Below, in pieces: positions 16,970-25,850 of a stretch of DNA of 64,000 nucleotides. Source of the DNA: Microlunatus parietis (GTDB lineage: Bacteria > Actinomycetota > Actinomycetes > Propionibacteriales > Propionibacteriaceae); NCBI RefSeq assembly GCF_013407955.1, contig NZ_JACCBU010000001.1, forward strand, positions 4,526,001 through 4,590,000, given 5' to 3'. The notes beneath the pieces are model-generated. The model was not told the DNA's origin and searched no databases. It worked only from the letters and a program-made list of their open reading frames with translations. A program made the position numbers and the translations under genes. Numbering within the stretch: position 1 is the first letter of the stretch; every line of letters begins with the position of its first letter.

Positions 16970-17377
16970 ATGACGGGGGCGATGGACGCGGTTTCGGCCA
17001 TGCCGGAGGGGCTGGATCGCGTTGCCCTGCGGGGTATTGTCGGGTTCGGACACCATGGCGTGTTCGACTTCGAGCGACGCCAGGGTCAGCGATTCGTCGT
17101 CGATGTCACTTGTTTTCTTGATCTCTCTCCGGCCGCAGCCAGTGATGATCTTGACCGAACGATCGATTACGGCGCACTGGCATCGGTAGTGGTGGCCGAC
17201 ATCGAGCGGGACCCGCTGAACCTCATCGAGGCCTTGGCGGAGAGAATTGCACAGACGTGCCTGAAGCAGCATCAGCGGGTGGACACGGTGCAGGTGACCG
17301 TGCACAAACCGGGGGCGCCGATGCCGGTAGAGGTGGCCGACGTGGCCGTCACAGTGACGAGGAGCAGACGGATATGA
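16970..17377 (+). CDS. folB: Dihydroneopterin aldolase
   Basis: 135-residue FolB, which cleaves 7,8-dihydroneopterin to 6-hydroxymethyl-dihydropterin. Typical segments: RVALRGIVGFGHHGVFDFERRQGQRFVVDV, DYGALASVV, IEALAERIAQTCL (including the catalytic-region Glu) and VTVHKPGAPMPVEVADVAVTVTR. ATG 16970 follows AAGGAGG. The stop overlaps the folK start (ATGA). Confidence 0.95.
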   Translation: MTGAMDAVSAMPEGLDRVALRGIVGFGHHGVFDFERRQGQRFVVDVTCFLDLSPAAASDDLDRTIDYGALASVVVADIERDPLNLIEALAERIAQTCLKQHQRVDTVQVTVHKPGAPMPVEVADVAVTVTRSRRI

Positions 17378-17931
17378 GCAGCCCCAACCCGTACGCGATC
17401 GACGCCGACACGCTCAGCGGCATGAAACCGTTGCGCAAGGTCGTCTACTCGCTCGGGTCGAACCTGGGCGATCGGCTGACGATCCTGCAGGGCGCCGTCG
17501 ACGCGATCAAGGACACGCCCGATGTGATCGTGGTGGACGTCTCCTCCGTGTACGAGACGGAGCCGTTGGGCGGGCCGGAGGATGCCAGCAAGTTCCTCAA
17601 CCTGGTGATCGTCGCCGAGTCGACCCTCGAGCCGCGGACGCTGCTGGAGCGGGCGCTGGCGATCGAGGACGCGTACGGCCGGGAACGCAGCGACCGCTGG
17701 GCACCGCGGACCCTGGACGTCGACCTGATCATCGTCGGCACCACCACCAAGGACGAGGACAGCCTCCGGCTGCCGCATCCGCTGGCGCACGAGCGCGGCT
17801 TCGTGCTGGCGCCGTGGCTCGAGGTGGACCCGGCCGGCGAGGTGCCCGGGAAGGGCCGGATCGCCGACCTGATCCGGACCGCCGACCTGTCCGGCGTGGT
17901 CCGCCGGGATGACCTGACGATCACCGACTGA
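17374..17931 (+). CDS. folK: 2-amino-4-hydroxy-6-hydroxymethyldihydropteridine pyrophosphokinase
   Basis: 185-residue HPPK. Signatures: VVYSLGSNLGDRLTILQGAVDAI, VSSVYETEPLGGPEDASKFLNLVIVAES, GRERSDRWAPRTLDVDLIIV (ATP/Mg site RWxPRxLDxD) and LPHPLAHERGFVLAPW. The ATG at 17374 overlaps the folB stop by 4 nt. It makes pterin pyrophosphate, the substrate of FolP. Confidence 0.95.
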   Translation: MSSPNPYAIDADTLSGMKPLRKVVYSLGSNLGDRLTILQGAVDAIKDTPDVIVVDVSSVYETEPLGGPEDASKFLNLVIVAESTLEPRTLLERALAIEDAYGRERSDRWAPRTLDVDLIIVGTTTKDEDSLRLPHPLAHERGFVLAPWLEVDPAGEVPGKGRIADLIRTADLSGVVRRDDLTITD

Positions 17932-17933
17932 CC

Positions 17934-18452
17934 TTGGCCGAACCGACCGACGACGGCTCGCTGAAGACGACCCCGCCCCTGGCGCTGGCCGTCGCGGCGC
18001 TGTTCGGTGGCTTGGCGGGCTGGCTCGTCGTGGTCGGGGCGCGGGCGCTGAACATCAGCCCGCCCCAGGTGCCCTGGTCGGCGCCGATTGCGATGATCGT
18101 GGTCGCCGTCGCGATCGGGCTGCTGGCCTGGCAGACGTACCAGCGGATCCATCGGCGGCGGCTCCGGATCGACCCCCAGCGCGCGGTGTCGTTCCTGGTG
18201 CTGGGCAAGGCGTCGGCGCTGGCCGGCGCGCTGGTCGCCGGCGGCTACCTGGCGTACGCGTTCATGTTCGTCGCCCAGATCGCCGGCGATTCGCCGCGCG
18301 AGCGAGTCGTCCGATCTCTGGTCGCCGTGCTCGGCGGGCTCGCCCTCGGCACGGCCGGCCTGCTGCTGGAACGGGCCTGCAAGGTGCCCGACGACCCGGA
18401 CTCGGAATCCGATTCCCGGCCCGAAGACGATCCGGCCGATCGCGACCGCTGA
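17934..18452 (+). CDS. DUF3180-type membrane protein
   Basis: 172 residues with about four transmembrane segments (LALAVAALFGGLAGWLVVVGA, APIAMIVVAVAIGLLAW, ALAGALVAGGYLAYAFMFVA, SLVAVLGGLALGTAGLLL) and an acidic C-terminal tail. The position directly after folK matches the DUF3180 gene conserved in actinobacteria (for example Rv3605c in M. tuberculosis). It starts at TTG 17934, 2 nt after the folK stop. Function unknown. Confidence 0.8.
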   Translation: MAEPTDDGSLKTTPPLALAVAALFGGLAGWLVVVGARALNISPPQVPWSAPIAMIVVAVAIGLLAWQTYQRIHRRRLRIDPQRAVSFLVLGKASALAGALVAGGYLAYAFMFVAQIAGDSPRERVVRSLVAVLGGLALGTAGLLLERACKVPDDPDSESDSRPEDDPADRDR

Positions 18453-18527
18453 TTCACCGACATCGGAGGCCAGACACCGGGGTCAAAATCCCACAATCTC
18501 CGCGGCCCTCGTCCTATCGTTTCGCGT

Positions 18528-19253
18528 GTGACTTCCCCTGCCGATGCCCCTACGCGCCCACTGAGCCCTTCGGCTCGACGCCGCGCCGCCACATCCACCC
18601 TGGTCACCACGTCGAAGGTTGTGCTGGTCCTCGGCATCGCCGTCGCGGTGGCTGCCGCTTTCGGACCGGATTGGGTGATCCGGGCCGGTGTCGGCGCCCT
18701 GGTGATCACCGCCGTCGTCGCCTGCGCCTGTGCCTGGAACGAGCTGTCCCAGGCCCGCCAGGAACACTCCGCCGCGATGCTCGCCGCTGCCCGTAACCAC
18801 GGCAAGGCACTGACCGAGGAGCGCCGGCACAACGCCACCGTCGTCGACACCCTGACCGACCGCGCCAAGAATGCGGCCGGCGAGGCCGAACGGCTCCGCG
18901 TCGACCGGGTCCAGCTGCAGCGGGTGATCGCCTCGCTGCACGGTGACAAGGCAGCGCTGAAGGCCGAACTCGCGCTCCGCGAGAACACGATCGCCGGCCT
19001 GCGCGAGCTGATCGAGGCCCCGCGCGACGCGGCCGCCGAGACCAGCGGCGAGGCCGAGGTGCTGGGCCTGCCGCGCCGGGTGAAGACCGAGCACGAGTCG
19101 CTCTGGGACAGCCTGCCGCAGGCCGACGAGCTGTGGAGCGACGGCGACCACCCGACCGTGGTCGATCTCAAGGCCGTCGCCGCGATGATCGAACTGGTCG
19201 AGGCCGAGGAGCGCGCCCAGCGCGAGCTGACGGAGCACAAGCAGGCCATGTGA
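18528..19253 (+). CDS. Two-TM protein with cytoplasmic coiled coil
   Basis: 241 residues: a polar N-terminus, two transmembrane helices (VVLVLGIAVAVAAAFGPDWV and AGVGALVITAVVACACAW), then a long charged helix about residues 75-170 (KALTEERRHNATVVDTLTDRAKNAAGEAERLR...) predicted to form a coiled coil. It occupies the position of the Rv3604c-type membrane protein downstream of DUF3180 in other actinobacteria, though homology is not proven here. GTG start at 18528. Function unknown. Confidence 0.7.
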   Translation: MTSPADAPTRPLSPSARRRAATSTLVTTSKVVLVLGIAVAVAAAFGPDWVIRAGVGALVITAVVACACAWNELSQARQEHSAAMLAAARNHGKALTEERRHNATVVDTLTDRAKNAAGEAERLRVDRVQLQRVIASLHGDKAALKAELALRENTIAGLRELIEAPRDAAAETSGEAEVLGLPRRVKTEHESLWDSLPQADELWSDGDHPTVVDLKAVAAMIELVEAEERAQRELTEHKQAM

Positions 19254-19315
19254 CCGGCTGATCACCCTCGGTCGGTACGGACCCGGCCGGCGGATCCCCC
19301 GAGTGATGGGGGACG

Positions 19316-21055
19316 ATGTTCACCGTGCCGGAAAGCCAGGGTCACCCGCCCGTCGTTTCTCTGCCGCCTCGCCGGACGCCCGGTGACGGACCGCCGCTGC
19401 CGGAGTTGCCGCTGCGGCTCGCCGCGGAGGAGCCGGGCTGGATCCGTGAGGTGGACGTGGTGGTGGTCGGCTCGGGCATCGCCGGCCTGACCGCTGCTCT
19501 GGAGTGCCGCGGGCTGGGCAAGGTCCTGGTGGTCACCAAGGACGTGCTGGCGGCCGGTTCGACGCCCTGGGCGCAGGGTGGCATCGCCTCGGTGCAGGAC
19601 GAGGGCGACACCGTCGAGCAGCACGTCAGCGACACCCTGATCGCGGGCGCCGGACTGTGCATCGAGGACGCGGTCCGCGTCCTCGTCGAAGAGGGTACGG
19701 AAGCCGTCGAGACCCTGATCTCGCGTGGCGCCGAGTTCGACCGGCACCCCGACGGCGAGCTGCAGCTGACCCGGGAGGGCGGGCACCGGCGGAACCGGAT
19801 CGCGCACGCGGGCGGTGACGCGACCGGCGCCGAGATCGCCCGGGCCCTGGTCCACGCGGTCCGCGCGGAACCGGCGATCGAGGTCATCGAACACGCACTG
19901 GTGCTGGACCTGATCCCGGCCGAGGCCGGGCCGGACGAACCGCCGGCGGTCGCCGGCGTCACGCTGCACGTGCTCGGCGAGGGCAGCCGGACCGGCGTCG
20001 GCGCGGTGCACGCGCGGGCCGTGGTGCTGGCCACCGGCGGCATCGGCCAGATCTACGCGGTCACCACCAACCCGGGCGTCTCCACCGGCGACGGGATCGC
20101 GGCCGCGCTGCGGGCCGGAGCCCGGCTGCGCGACATCGAGTTCATCCAGTTCCATCCGACCGTGCTGTTCCTCGGCGCCGGGGCCCGGGGGCAGTTGCCC
20201 CTGGTCAGCGAGGCGGTCCGGGGCGAGGGCGGTCACCTGCTCAACCCGGCCGGCGAACGCTTCATGGTCGGCCAGCACGAGCTGGCCGAGCTGGCGCCGC
20301 GGGACGTGGTCGCGAAGGCGATCATGCGCGAGATGGCTGCGGCCGGTGCCGATCACGTCTTCGTCGACGGGACGATGCTCGGCGAGGAAACCTGGCGGGT
20401 CCGATTCCCGACCATTCTGCACAGTTGTCGCCAGATGGGGATCAATCCGGCCCGGGACCTGATCCCGGTCGCGCCGGCTTGTCACTATTTCTGCGGCGGC
20501 GTGGAAACCGATCTTGACGGCGCGACGAGTCTCGGCGGGCTCTATGCCTGCGGCGAGGCGGCCTCGTCCGGGGTGCACGGAGCGAATCGGCTGGCCTCGA
20601 ATTCCCTGCTCGAAGGGTTGGTGTTTGCGCGGCGGATCGCCGCCCGGTTGCGGGAAGGGCTGCCGGAACGCCGACCGCCCGCGCCGGACGCCCGGCCGGC
20701 CGGATTGATCGATCCGGCGGTGGTCACCGAACTGCAGTTGATCATGAGCCGGGATGCCGGCGGGCTGCGTTCCGCGACGTCACTGGATCGCGCCGCGGAG
20801 GAAATGCGGCGATTGGCCGAGAAGAACGGCGCCGAACCCGGGCTGGAGGCCTGGGAGGCGACGAACCTGATCACCGTAGCGGCCGCCGTCGTCGCCGCGG
20901 CTCGGCTCCGGGAGGAGTCCCGCGGTGCGCACTGGCGGGATGATTTCGACCGCCGATCCGACGCCTGGCAAGGGCATTTGATCACCCGGCTGGCGGAATC
21001 CGGTCCCGGTATCACGGCCGGTTTGGCGCACGAGTTCGTACCGACCCAGGAGTGA
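19316..21055 (+). CDS. nadB: L-aspartate oxidase
   Basis: 579-residue flavoenzyme oxidising L-aspartate to iminoaspartate for NAD synthesis. FAD motif DVVVVGSGIAGLTAALECRGLGKVLVVTK; catalytic-domain motifs AAGSTPWAQGGIASV, HRRNRIAHAGGDATG, EFIQFHPTVL, EAVRGEGGHLLNPAGERFM and ACHYFCGGVETDLDGATSLGGLYACGE. A helical C-terminal domain follows. The stop overlaps the nadC ribosome-binding site. No nadA is adjacent, so quinolinate synthase must be encoded elsewhere. Confidence 0.94.
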   Translation: MFTVPESQGHPPVVSLPPRRTPGDGPPLPELPLRLAAEEPGWIREVDVVVVGSGIAGLTAALECRGLGKVLVVTKDVLAAGSTPWAQGGIASVQDEGDTVEQHVSDTLIAGAGLCIEDAVRVLVEEGTEAVETLISRGAEFDRHPDGELQLTREGGHRRNRIAHAGGDATGAEIARALVHAVRAEPAIEVIEHALVLDLIPAEAGPDEPPAVAGVTLHVLGEGSRTGVGAVHARAVVLATGGIGQIYAVTTNPGVSTGDGIAAALRAGARLRDIEFIQFHPTVLFLGAGARGQLPLVSEAVRGEGGHLLNPAGERFMVGQHELAELAPRDVVAKAIMREMAAAGADHVFVDGTMLGEETWRVRFPTILHSCRQMGINPARDLIPVAPACHYFCGGVETDLDGATSLGGLYACGEAASSGVHGANRLASNSLLEGLVFARRIAARLREGLPERRPPAPDARPAGLIDPAVVTELQLIMSRDAGGLRSATSLDRAAEEMRRLAEKNGAEPGLEAWEATNLITVAAAVVAAARLREESRGAHWRDDFDRRSDAWQGHLITRLAESGPGITAGLAHEFVPTQE

Positions 21056-21057
21056 CG

Positions 21058-21987
21058 ATGACCTTCCTTTCCTCGCTGGCCGACGCCACGGAGTTGATCA
21101 AGGAATCCGGGCTGGACGCCGACGCGGTGATCATGATCATCGACGAGGCGCTGGCCGAGGATCTCGGCGGCCGCGGAGTGCTGCCGGCCGGCACCGGGTA
21201 CGGGGTCGACGTCACCTCGGAGGCGACCATCCCCGTCGACGCCAGAGCCACCGCCAGGTTGGTGGTCCGGGCCGACGGGGTGCTCGCCGGCACCGCGGTC
21301 GCGGCGGCCGCGTTCGCCCGGGTGCTGGAGCCGACGGGGTCGTACACGATCGAGGTCACCGGTGCGGACGGAGGCGTCGTCCGCCGGGGCGACCTGGTGC
21401 TGACCGTCGACGGGAACACCCGGGCCGTGCTGACCGCGGAACGGGTCGCGTTGAACCTGATCACCATGATGTCCGGCGTCGCGACGGCGGCCCGGTCCTG
21501 GGTCGACGCGTTGGCCGGGACGCAGACCTCGGTCCGCGATACCCGGAAAACAATCCCGGGATTGCGCGTGCTCCAGAAATATGCGGTCCGGACCGCCGGC
21601 GGCGTGAATCACCGGCAGTGCCTCGCCGACGCGGCGTTGATCAAGGACAATCACGTGATCGCGGCCGGCGGCGTGGTGCCGGCGTTCCAGTCGGTACGGC
21701 ATCGCTATCCAGACCTTCCCATTCAGGTCGAGGTGACGAAACCCGAACAGGTCGCCGAACTCGTCGAGGTCGGGGCGACCGAGATTCTGCTGGACAACAT
21801 GACCGCGGAAACCATGCGTTCTGTTGTTGCGGAATTCGGTGATCGCGTGGTATTCGAGGCGAGCGGTGGATTGACGCTGTCCGTCGCGCAGGAGGTCGCG
21901 GCCACCGGCGTTCACTTTGTCGCAGTCGGCGCAATCACTCACTCGGCGCCAATTCTCGACCTCGCGCTGGATTTCGTTGAGGCCTGA
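21058..21987 (+). CDS. nadC: Nicotinate-nucleotide pyrophosphorylase (quinolinate phosphoribosyltransferase)
   Basis: 309-residue QPRTase converting quinolinate and PRPP to nicotinate mononucleotide. Family segments: VTSEATIPVDARATA, ERVALNLITMMSGVATAARSWVDAL, DTRKTIPGLRVLQKYAVRTAGGVNHR (substrate Arg/Lys), LIKDNHVIAAGG, VEVTKPEQVAE and EASGGL. ATG 21058 follows CAGGAG by 5 nt; the in-frame GTG 21052 overlaps that site. Coupled to nadB. Confidence 0.94.
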   Translation: MTFLSSLADATELIKESGLDADAVIMIIDEALAEDLGGRGVLPAGTGYGVDVTSEATIPVDARATARLVVRADGVLAGTAVAAAAFARVLEPTGSYTIEVTGADGGVVRRGDLVLTVDGNTRAVLTAERVALNLITMMSGVATAARSWVDALAGTQTSVRDTRKTIPGLRVLQKYAVRTAGGVNHRQCLADAALIKDNHVIAAGGVVPAFQSVRHRYPDLPIQVEVTKPEQVAELVEVGATEILLDNMTAETMRSVVAEFGDRVVFEASGGLTLSVAQEVAATGVHFVAVGAITHSAPILDLALDFVEA

Positions 21988-21998
21988 AAAGTCGGGGT

Positions 21999-22027
21999 TT
22001 GTTCGGCCAAAGCTTCGGCGTTACTAT
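21999..22027 (+). promoter_or_regulatory. Putative lsr2 promoter
   Basis: TTGTTC (21999-22004), a 17-nt spacer and TACTAT (22022-22027) precede lsr2 with a leader of about 47 nt. A run of T and a generally A/T-richer stretch surround it. Confidence 0.4.
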
Positions 22028-22080
22028 GACGTGAGTTTTTTGGCCACCCGGCACAATTTTCAGAACGGAGAGGGACCTTC

Positions 22081-22419
22081 ATGGCACAACGCGTTCAGGT
22101 CATCCTCGAGGATGACTTCGACGGCGGCAAGGCCGAGGAGACGGTCAGTTTCGGACTCGACGGTGTCGATTACGAGATCGATCTGTCGACCAAGAATGCA
22201 AAGGCGCTGCGCAATGCGCTGGATCCCTGGCTCACCGTGGCTCGCCGGACCGGCGGCCGTCGCCGGCGCTCTTCGGCGCGCGCCGCATCGGCAAAGACCG
22301 CGGACCGTGGCAGCACCAGCGAGATCCGGGCCTGGGCCGTGGATCAGGGCTATGAGGTGAGCAGTCGAGGCCGGGTTCCGGCCGAGATCCGCGAGGCGTA
22401 CGAGAAGGCGCACAAGTAG
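22081..22419 (+). CDS. lsr2: Lsr2 nucleoid-associated protein
   Basis: 112-residue actinobacterial xenogeneic silencer, an H-NS analogue. N-terminal dimerisation domain MAQRVQVILEDDFDGGKAEETVSFGLDGVDYEIDLSTKNA; basic linker RRTGGRRRRSSARA; C-terminal DNA-binding domain with the AT-hook-like RGR (SSRGRVPAEIREAYEKAHK). It binds the minor groove of A/T-rich DNA; in this window the A/T-rich stretch near 52230-52500 is a candidate target. A strong hairpin terminator follows. Confidence 0.96.
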   Translation: MAQRVQVILEDDFDGGKAEETVSFGLDGVDYEIDLSTKNAKALRNALDPWLTVARRTGGRRRRSSARAASAKTADRGSTSEIRAWAVDQGYEVSSRGRVPAEIREAYEKAHK

Positions 22420-22440
22420 ATCGCGCGAAACCGACGCTGA

Positions 22441-22475
22441 CAAGAACGGGCCGGAGTTCCTCCGGCCCGTTCTTG
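22441..22475. terminator. Hairpin terminator after lsr2
   Basis: 16-bp perfect stem beginning CAAGAACGGGCCGGAG (22441-22456) with a TTC loop and its complement at 22460-22475. It starts 21 nt after the lsr2 stop. There is no long U tract, as is usual in high-GC actinobacteria. Confidence 0.85.
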
Positions 22476-22815
22476 TCTGCAAGGGACACCCCTCGGACCT
22501 CGTCGGTCGTGGATTCCCAGCTGGGTTGCGCGGGTGCCGCCCTTCACTGAGCGGACGCCTTGACCTCGATTCCGGGCGGATCGGCCGGTCGAAGCGTCCG
22601 CTCGGCGACTTCACCGCACCAAGATCATTCTCTCCGGCCGCTTGCGTGTTCGAATGGGCCGCAGCTCCGCAGGGAAGCCTGGTTGCCTCGGCCGCGCTCG
22701 CGGCGTGATCCAGCCTTCTGCTCCGGCGGCCTGGTCCGGGCTCCCACTCGGGGAGTCACGCGTCGCGGACTCCCGGCATGACCTACCTGACGGGAGCGGA
22801 GTTGGCGGCGGTGGA

Positions 22816-22831
22816 CGTTCCCGCGGGAACG
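22816..22831. repeat. 16-bp palindrome, copy 2
   Basis: CGTTCCCGCGGGAACG, identical to the core at 10276-10291. Both copies are in long intergenic regions. Confidence 0.7.
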
Positions 22832-22892
22832 CGGAAGTCTGGAATGGCCGGAAGGGATCGCGTGGATTCGTACGCAGGTCAACGCAGGGTGG

Positions 22893-22976
22893 CGATGTCG
22901 CGATTTCACTTGGCACCGGCGGCGGCCCGCGAAGGCCACGTGGAAACTACTGATGCCAAGTGAAATCGCGACATCG
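22893..22976. repeat. 23-bp perfect inverted repeat with 38-nt spacer
   Basis: Left arm 22893-22915 begins CGATGTCGCG and ends CACTTGGCA; the right arm 22954-22976 is its exact reverse complement. The spacer is 22916-22953. The arms are A/T-richer than the spacer. It lies about 250 nt upstream of clpC; it could be a small mobile-element footprint or a regulatory stem. Confidence 0.8.
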
Positions 22977-23224
22977 ACCCGACCAACCCGCTTGCGGCCC
23001 GGCCTCGTCGGGCCCACCGAGCCGCAATCGGCCCGGTCGCAGCCGGCCCGACACCGGGCCACCCGGGCACCGCTCACGGACCGGCGCAGTTTCGCTGTTA
23101 GCGATGAGGCGGCATCCGGGGCGGAACACCGGCGGTCGCGTCGGTCCCGCTGAGTACAGTGGTGACGAGATGCGGACCCCCTGCTCGAGGTCGGGGCCCC
23201 GCATCCGAGCCGAGGGAGATGGGA

Positions 23225-25771
23225 ATGTTCGAACGGTTTACCGACAGGGCCCGGCGCGTCGTGGTGTTGGCGCAAGAAGAGGCCCGGATGCTGAACCACA
23301 ACTACATCGGGACCGAGCACATCCTGCTGGGTCTCATCCACGAGGGCGAAGGGGTCGCCGCCAAGGCGCTCGAGTCGCTGAACATCTCGCTCGAGGCAGT
23401 CCGGCAGAAGGTCGAGGAGATCATCGGCCATGGCCAGCAGTCGCCGAGCGGGCACATCCCGTTCACGCCGCGGGCCAAGAAGGTGCTGGAACTGAGCTTG
23501 CGGGAAGCCCTGCAGATCAACCACGCCTACATCGGCACGGAGCACATCCTGCTCGGCCTGATCCGGGAGGGCGAGGGTGTCGCGGCCCAGGTGCTGGTCA
23601 AGCTCGGCGCTGACCTGAACCGGGTCCGCAACCAGGTGCTGCAGTTGCTGAGCGGCTTCCAGGGCAAGGAGGCCGCGACCTCCGGCGCTCCCGAGCAGGG
23701 CAGCAACGCTCCGTCCTCCTCGATGGTGCTGGACCAGTTCGGCCGCAATCTGACCAAGGACGCCAGGGAGAACAAGCTCGACCCGGTGATCGGCCGGGAG
23801 ACCGAGATCGAGCGCGTGATGACCGTGCTGTCCCGGCGGACCAAGAACAACCCGGTCCTGATCGGTGAGCCCGGCGTCGGCAAGACCGCCGTCGTCGAGG
23901 GCCTGAGCCAGGCGATCGTCCGCGGCGACGTGCCGGAGACCCTGCGCGACAAGCAGATCTACACGCTGGATCTGGGCGCCCTGGTCGCCGGCTCCCGGTA
24001 TCGCGGCGACTTCGAGGAACGGCTGAAGAAGGTCCTCAAGGAGATCCGCACCCGCGGTGACGTGGTCCTCTTCATCGACGAGATCCACACCCTGGTCGGG
24101 GCCGGTGCCGCCGAGGGCGCGATCGACGCCGCCAGCATCCTGAAGCCGATGCTGGCCCGCGGCGAGCTGCAGACCATCGGCGCCACGACGCTCGACGAAT
24201 ACCGGAAGTACGTGGAGAAGGACGCCGCCCTCGAGCGGCGGTTCCAGCCGATCCAGGTCGCCGAGCCGTCGATCGCCCACACGATCGACATCCTGCGCGG
24301 CCTGCGCGACCGGTACGAGGCGCACCACCGGGTCACGATCACCGACCAGGCCCTGGTCGGCGCGGCCCAGATGGCCGACCGTTACATCTCCGATCGGTTC
24401 CTGCCGGACAAGGCGATCGACCTGATCGACGAGGCCGGCGCCCGGCTCCGGATCCGCCGGATGACCGCGCCGCCGGACCTGCGCGAGTTCGACGAGAAGG
24501 TCGCTGCCGTACGGCTGGAGAAGGAAACCGCGATCGACGCGCAGGACTTCGAGCGGGCCGCCGGGTTGCGTGACGACGAGAAGAAGCTGCTCGCCGCGCG
24601 CGCCGAGCGGGAGGCCCAGTGGAAGTCCGGTGATCTCGACGTGGTGGCCGAGGTGGACGAGGAGATCATCGCCGAGGTGCTGTCCTCGTCGACCGGCATC
24701 CCCGTCTTCAAGCTGACCGAGGAGGAGTCCTCGCGACTGCTGAAGATGGAGGACGAGATCGGCAAGAGCTACATCGGCCAGGAGGACGCCGTCAAGGCGC
24801 TGTCCCGGGCGATCCGCCGGACCCGGGCCGGGTTGAAGGACCCGCGCCGGCCGAGCGGCTCGTTCATCTTCGCCGGGCCGTCGGGTGTCGGCAAGACGCA
24901 CCTGACCAAGGTGCTGACCGAGTTCCTGTTCGGTGATCAGGACGCCATGATCACGCTCGACATGAGCGAGTTCTCCGAGAAGCACACTGCCTCCCGGCTG
25001 TTCGGTTCCCCGCCCGGCTACGTCGGGTACGAAGAGGGCGGCCAGCTCACCGAGAAGGTGCGCCGGAAGCCGTTCAGTGTGGTCCTGTTCGACGAGATCG
25101 AGAAGGCCCACCCGGACATCTTCAACTCGCTGCTGCAGATCCTGGACGAAGGTCGCCTGACCGACGCCCAGGGCCGGGTGGTCGACTTCAAGAACACGGT
25201 GATCGTCATGACCACCAACCTGGGCACCCGGGACATCGCGAAGTCGGTCAGCCTCGGGTTCGCGCAGGCCGGTGACGCCGGCGGCTCGTACGAGAAGATG
25301 AAGGCCAAGGTCACCGACGAGCTGAAGCAGAACTTCCGGCCCGAGTTCCTGAACCGGATCGACGAGGTCATCGTGTTCCACCAGCAGTCGCTGGAGGACA
25401 TCGAGCGGATCGTCGACCTGATGGTGACCGAGATCGAGGGTCGCCTGAAGGACAAGGACATGGGCATCGAGCTGACCCCGGCCGCGAAGCGACTGATCGC
25501 CAAGCGCGGGTTCGACCCGGTGCTCGGCGCCCGGCCGTTGCGGCGGGCCCTGCAGCGCGACATCGAGGACATCCTGGCCGAGAAGATCCTGTTCTCGGAG
25601 CTGAAGTCCGGCGAGATCGTGGTCGTGGACGTGGCCGACGAGGGTTCGGAGCATCCGTTCACGTTCACCGGCACGCCGCGCTCGTCGATGCCGGACGTCC
25701 CGCCCGCCGAGTTCGACGTGCTGAAGAGCAGCGGTACCAGCGACGGCGACAAGCACGCGGCCGAAGGCTGA
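23225..25771 (+). CDS. clpC: ATP-dependent Clp protease ATP-binding subunit ClpC
   Basis: 848-residue HSP100 unfoldase that feeds ClpP. Two N-terminal Clp repeats (about 1-140, with duplicated YIGTEHILLGLI), AAA-1 Walker A GEPGVGKT (214-221), a UVR-like segment (DFERAAGLRDDEKKL), then AAA-2 with GPSGVGKT and the Walker B-like VVLFDEIEKAHPD. ATG 23225 is chosen because GAGGGAG lies 6 nt upstream; ATG 23219 is too close to it. The lsr2-clpC order is conserved in actinobacteria. Confidence 0.96.
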   Translation: MFERFTDRARRVVVLAQEEARMLNHNYIGTEHILLGLIHEGEGVAAKALESLNISLEAVRQKVEEIIGHGQQSPSGHIPFTPRAKKVLELSLREALQINHAYIGTEHILLGLIREGEGVAAQVLVKLGADLNRVRNQVLQLLSGFQGKEAATSGAPEQGSNAPSSSMVLDQFGRNLTKDARENKLDPVIGRETEIERVMTVLSRRTKNNPVLIGEPGVGKTAVVEGLSQAIVRGDVPETLRDKQIYTLDLGALVAGSRYRGDFEERLKKVLKEIRTRGDVVLFIDEIHTLVGAGAAEGAIDAASILKPMLARGELQTIGATTLDEYRKYVEKDAALERRFQPIQVAEPSIAHTIDILRGLRDRYEAHHRVTITDQALVGAAQMADRYISDRFLPDKAIDLIDEAGARLRIRRMTAPPDLREFDEKVAAVRLEKETAIDAQDFERAAGLRDDEKKLLAARAEREAQWKSGDLDVVAEVDEEIIAEVLSSSTGIPVFKLTEEESSRLLKMEDEIGKSYIGQEDAVKALSRAIRRTRAGLKDPRRPSGSFIFAGPSGVGKTHLTKVLTEFLFGDQDAMITLDMSEFSEKHTASRLFGSPPGYVGYEEGGQLTEKVRRKPFSVVLFDEIEKAHPDIFNSLLQILDEGRLTDAQGRVVDFKNTVIVMTTNLGTRDIAKSVSLGFAQAGDAGGSYEKMKAKVTDELKQNFRPEFLNRIDEVIVFHQQSLEDIERIVDLMVTEIEGRLKDKDMGIELTPAAKRLIAKRGFDPVLGARPLRRALQRDIEDILAEKILFSELKSGEIVVVDVADEGSEHPFTFTGTPRSSMPDVPPAEFDVLKSSGTSDGDKHAAEG

Positions 25772-25793
25772 TAGCCGGAAGCACAGTCCGGAC

Positions 25794-25827
25794 CGAAGGG
25801 CCCCGCGAGAGATCGCGGGGCCCTTCG
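25794..25827. terminator. Hairpin terminator between clpC and the convergent small gene
   Basis: 15-bp perfect stem CGAAGGGCCCCGCGA / TCGCGGGGCCCTTCG with a GAGA loop, 22 nt after the clpC stop. Likely bidirectional. Confidence 0.85.
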
Positions 25828-25850
25828 CCGTCTCCGGGTCCGGGGGTCGA

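Larger units (their letters stand above)
22420..23224. other. 800-bp intergenic region between lsr2 and clpC
   Basis: Contains the lsr2 terminator (22441-22475), the second copy of the CGTTCCCGCGGGAACG palindrome (22816-22831) and a 23-bp perfect inverted repeat (22893-22976). Open frames here (for example 22778-22963) lack convincing start signals or family features. No RNA gene recognised. Confidence 0.6.

Noticed and set aside
22778..22963. Small open frame in the lsr2-clpC gap
   Set aside because: Passes through the palindrome and inverted repeat, has no ribosome-binding site and no recognisable features.
22625..25756. Very long minus-strand open frame (about 1040 codons)
   Set aside because: Antisense shadow of clpC; the text is low-complexity R/D/L/H-rich and matches no fold, while the plus-strand ClpC is unambiguous.
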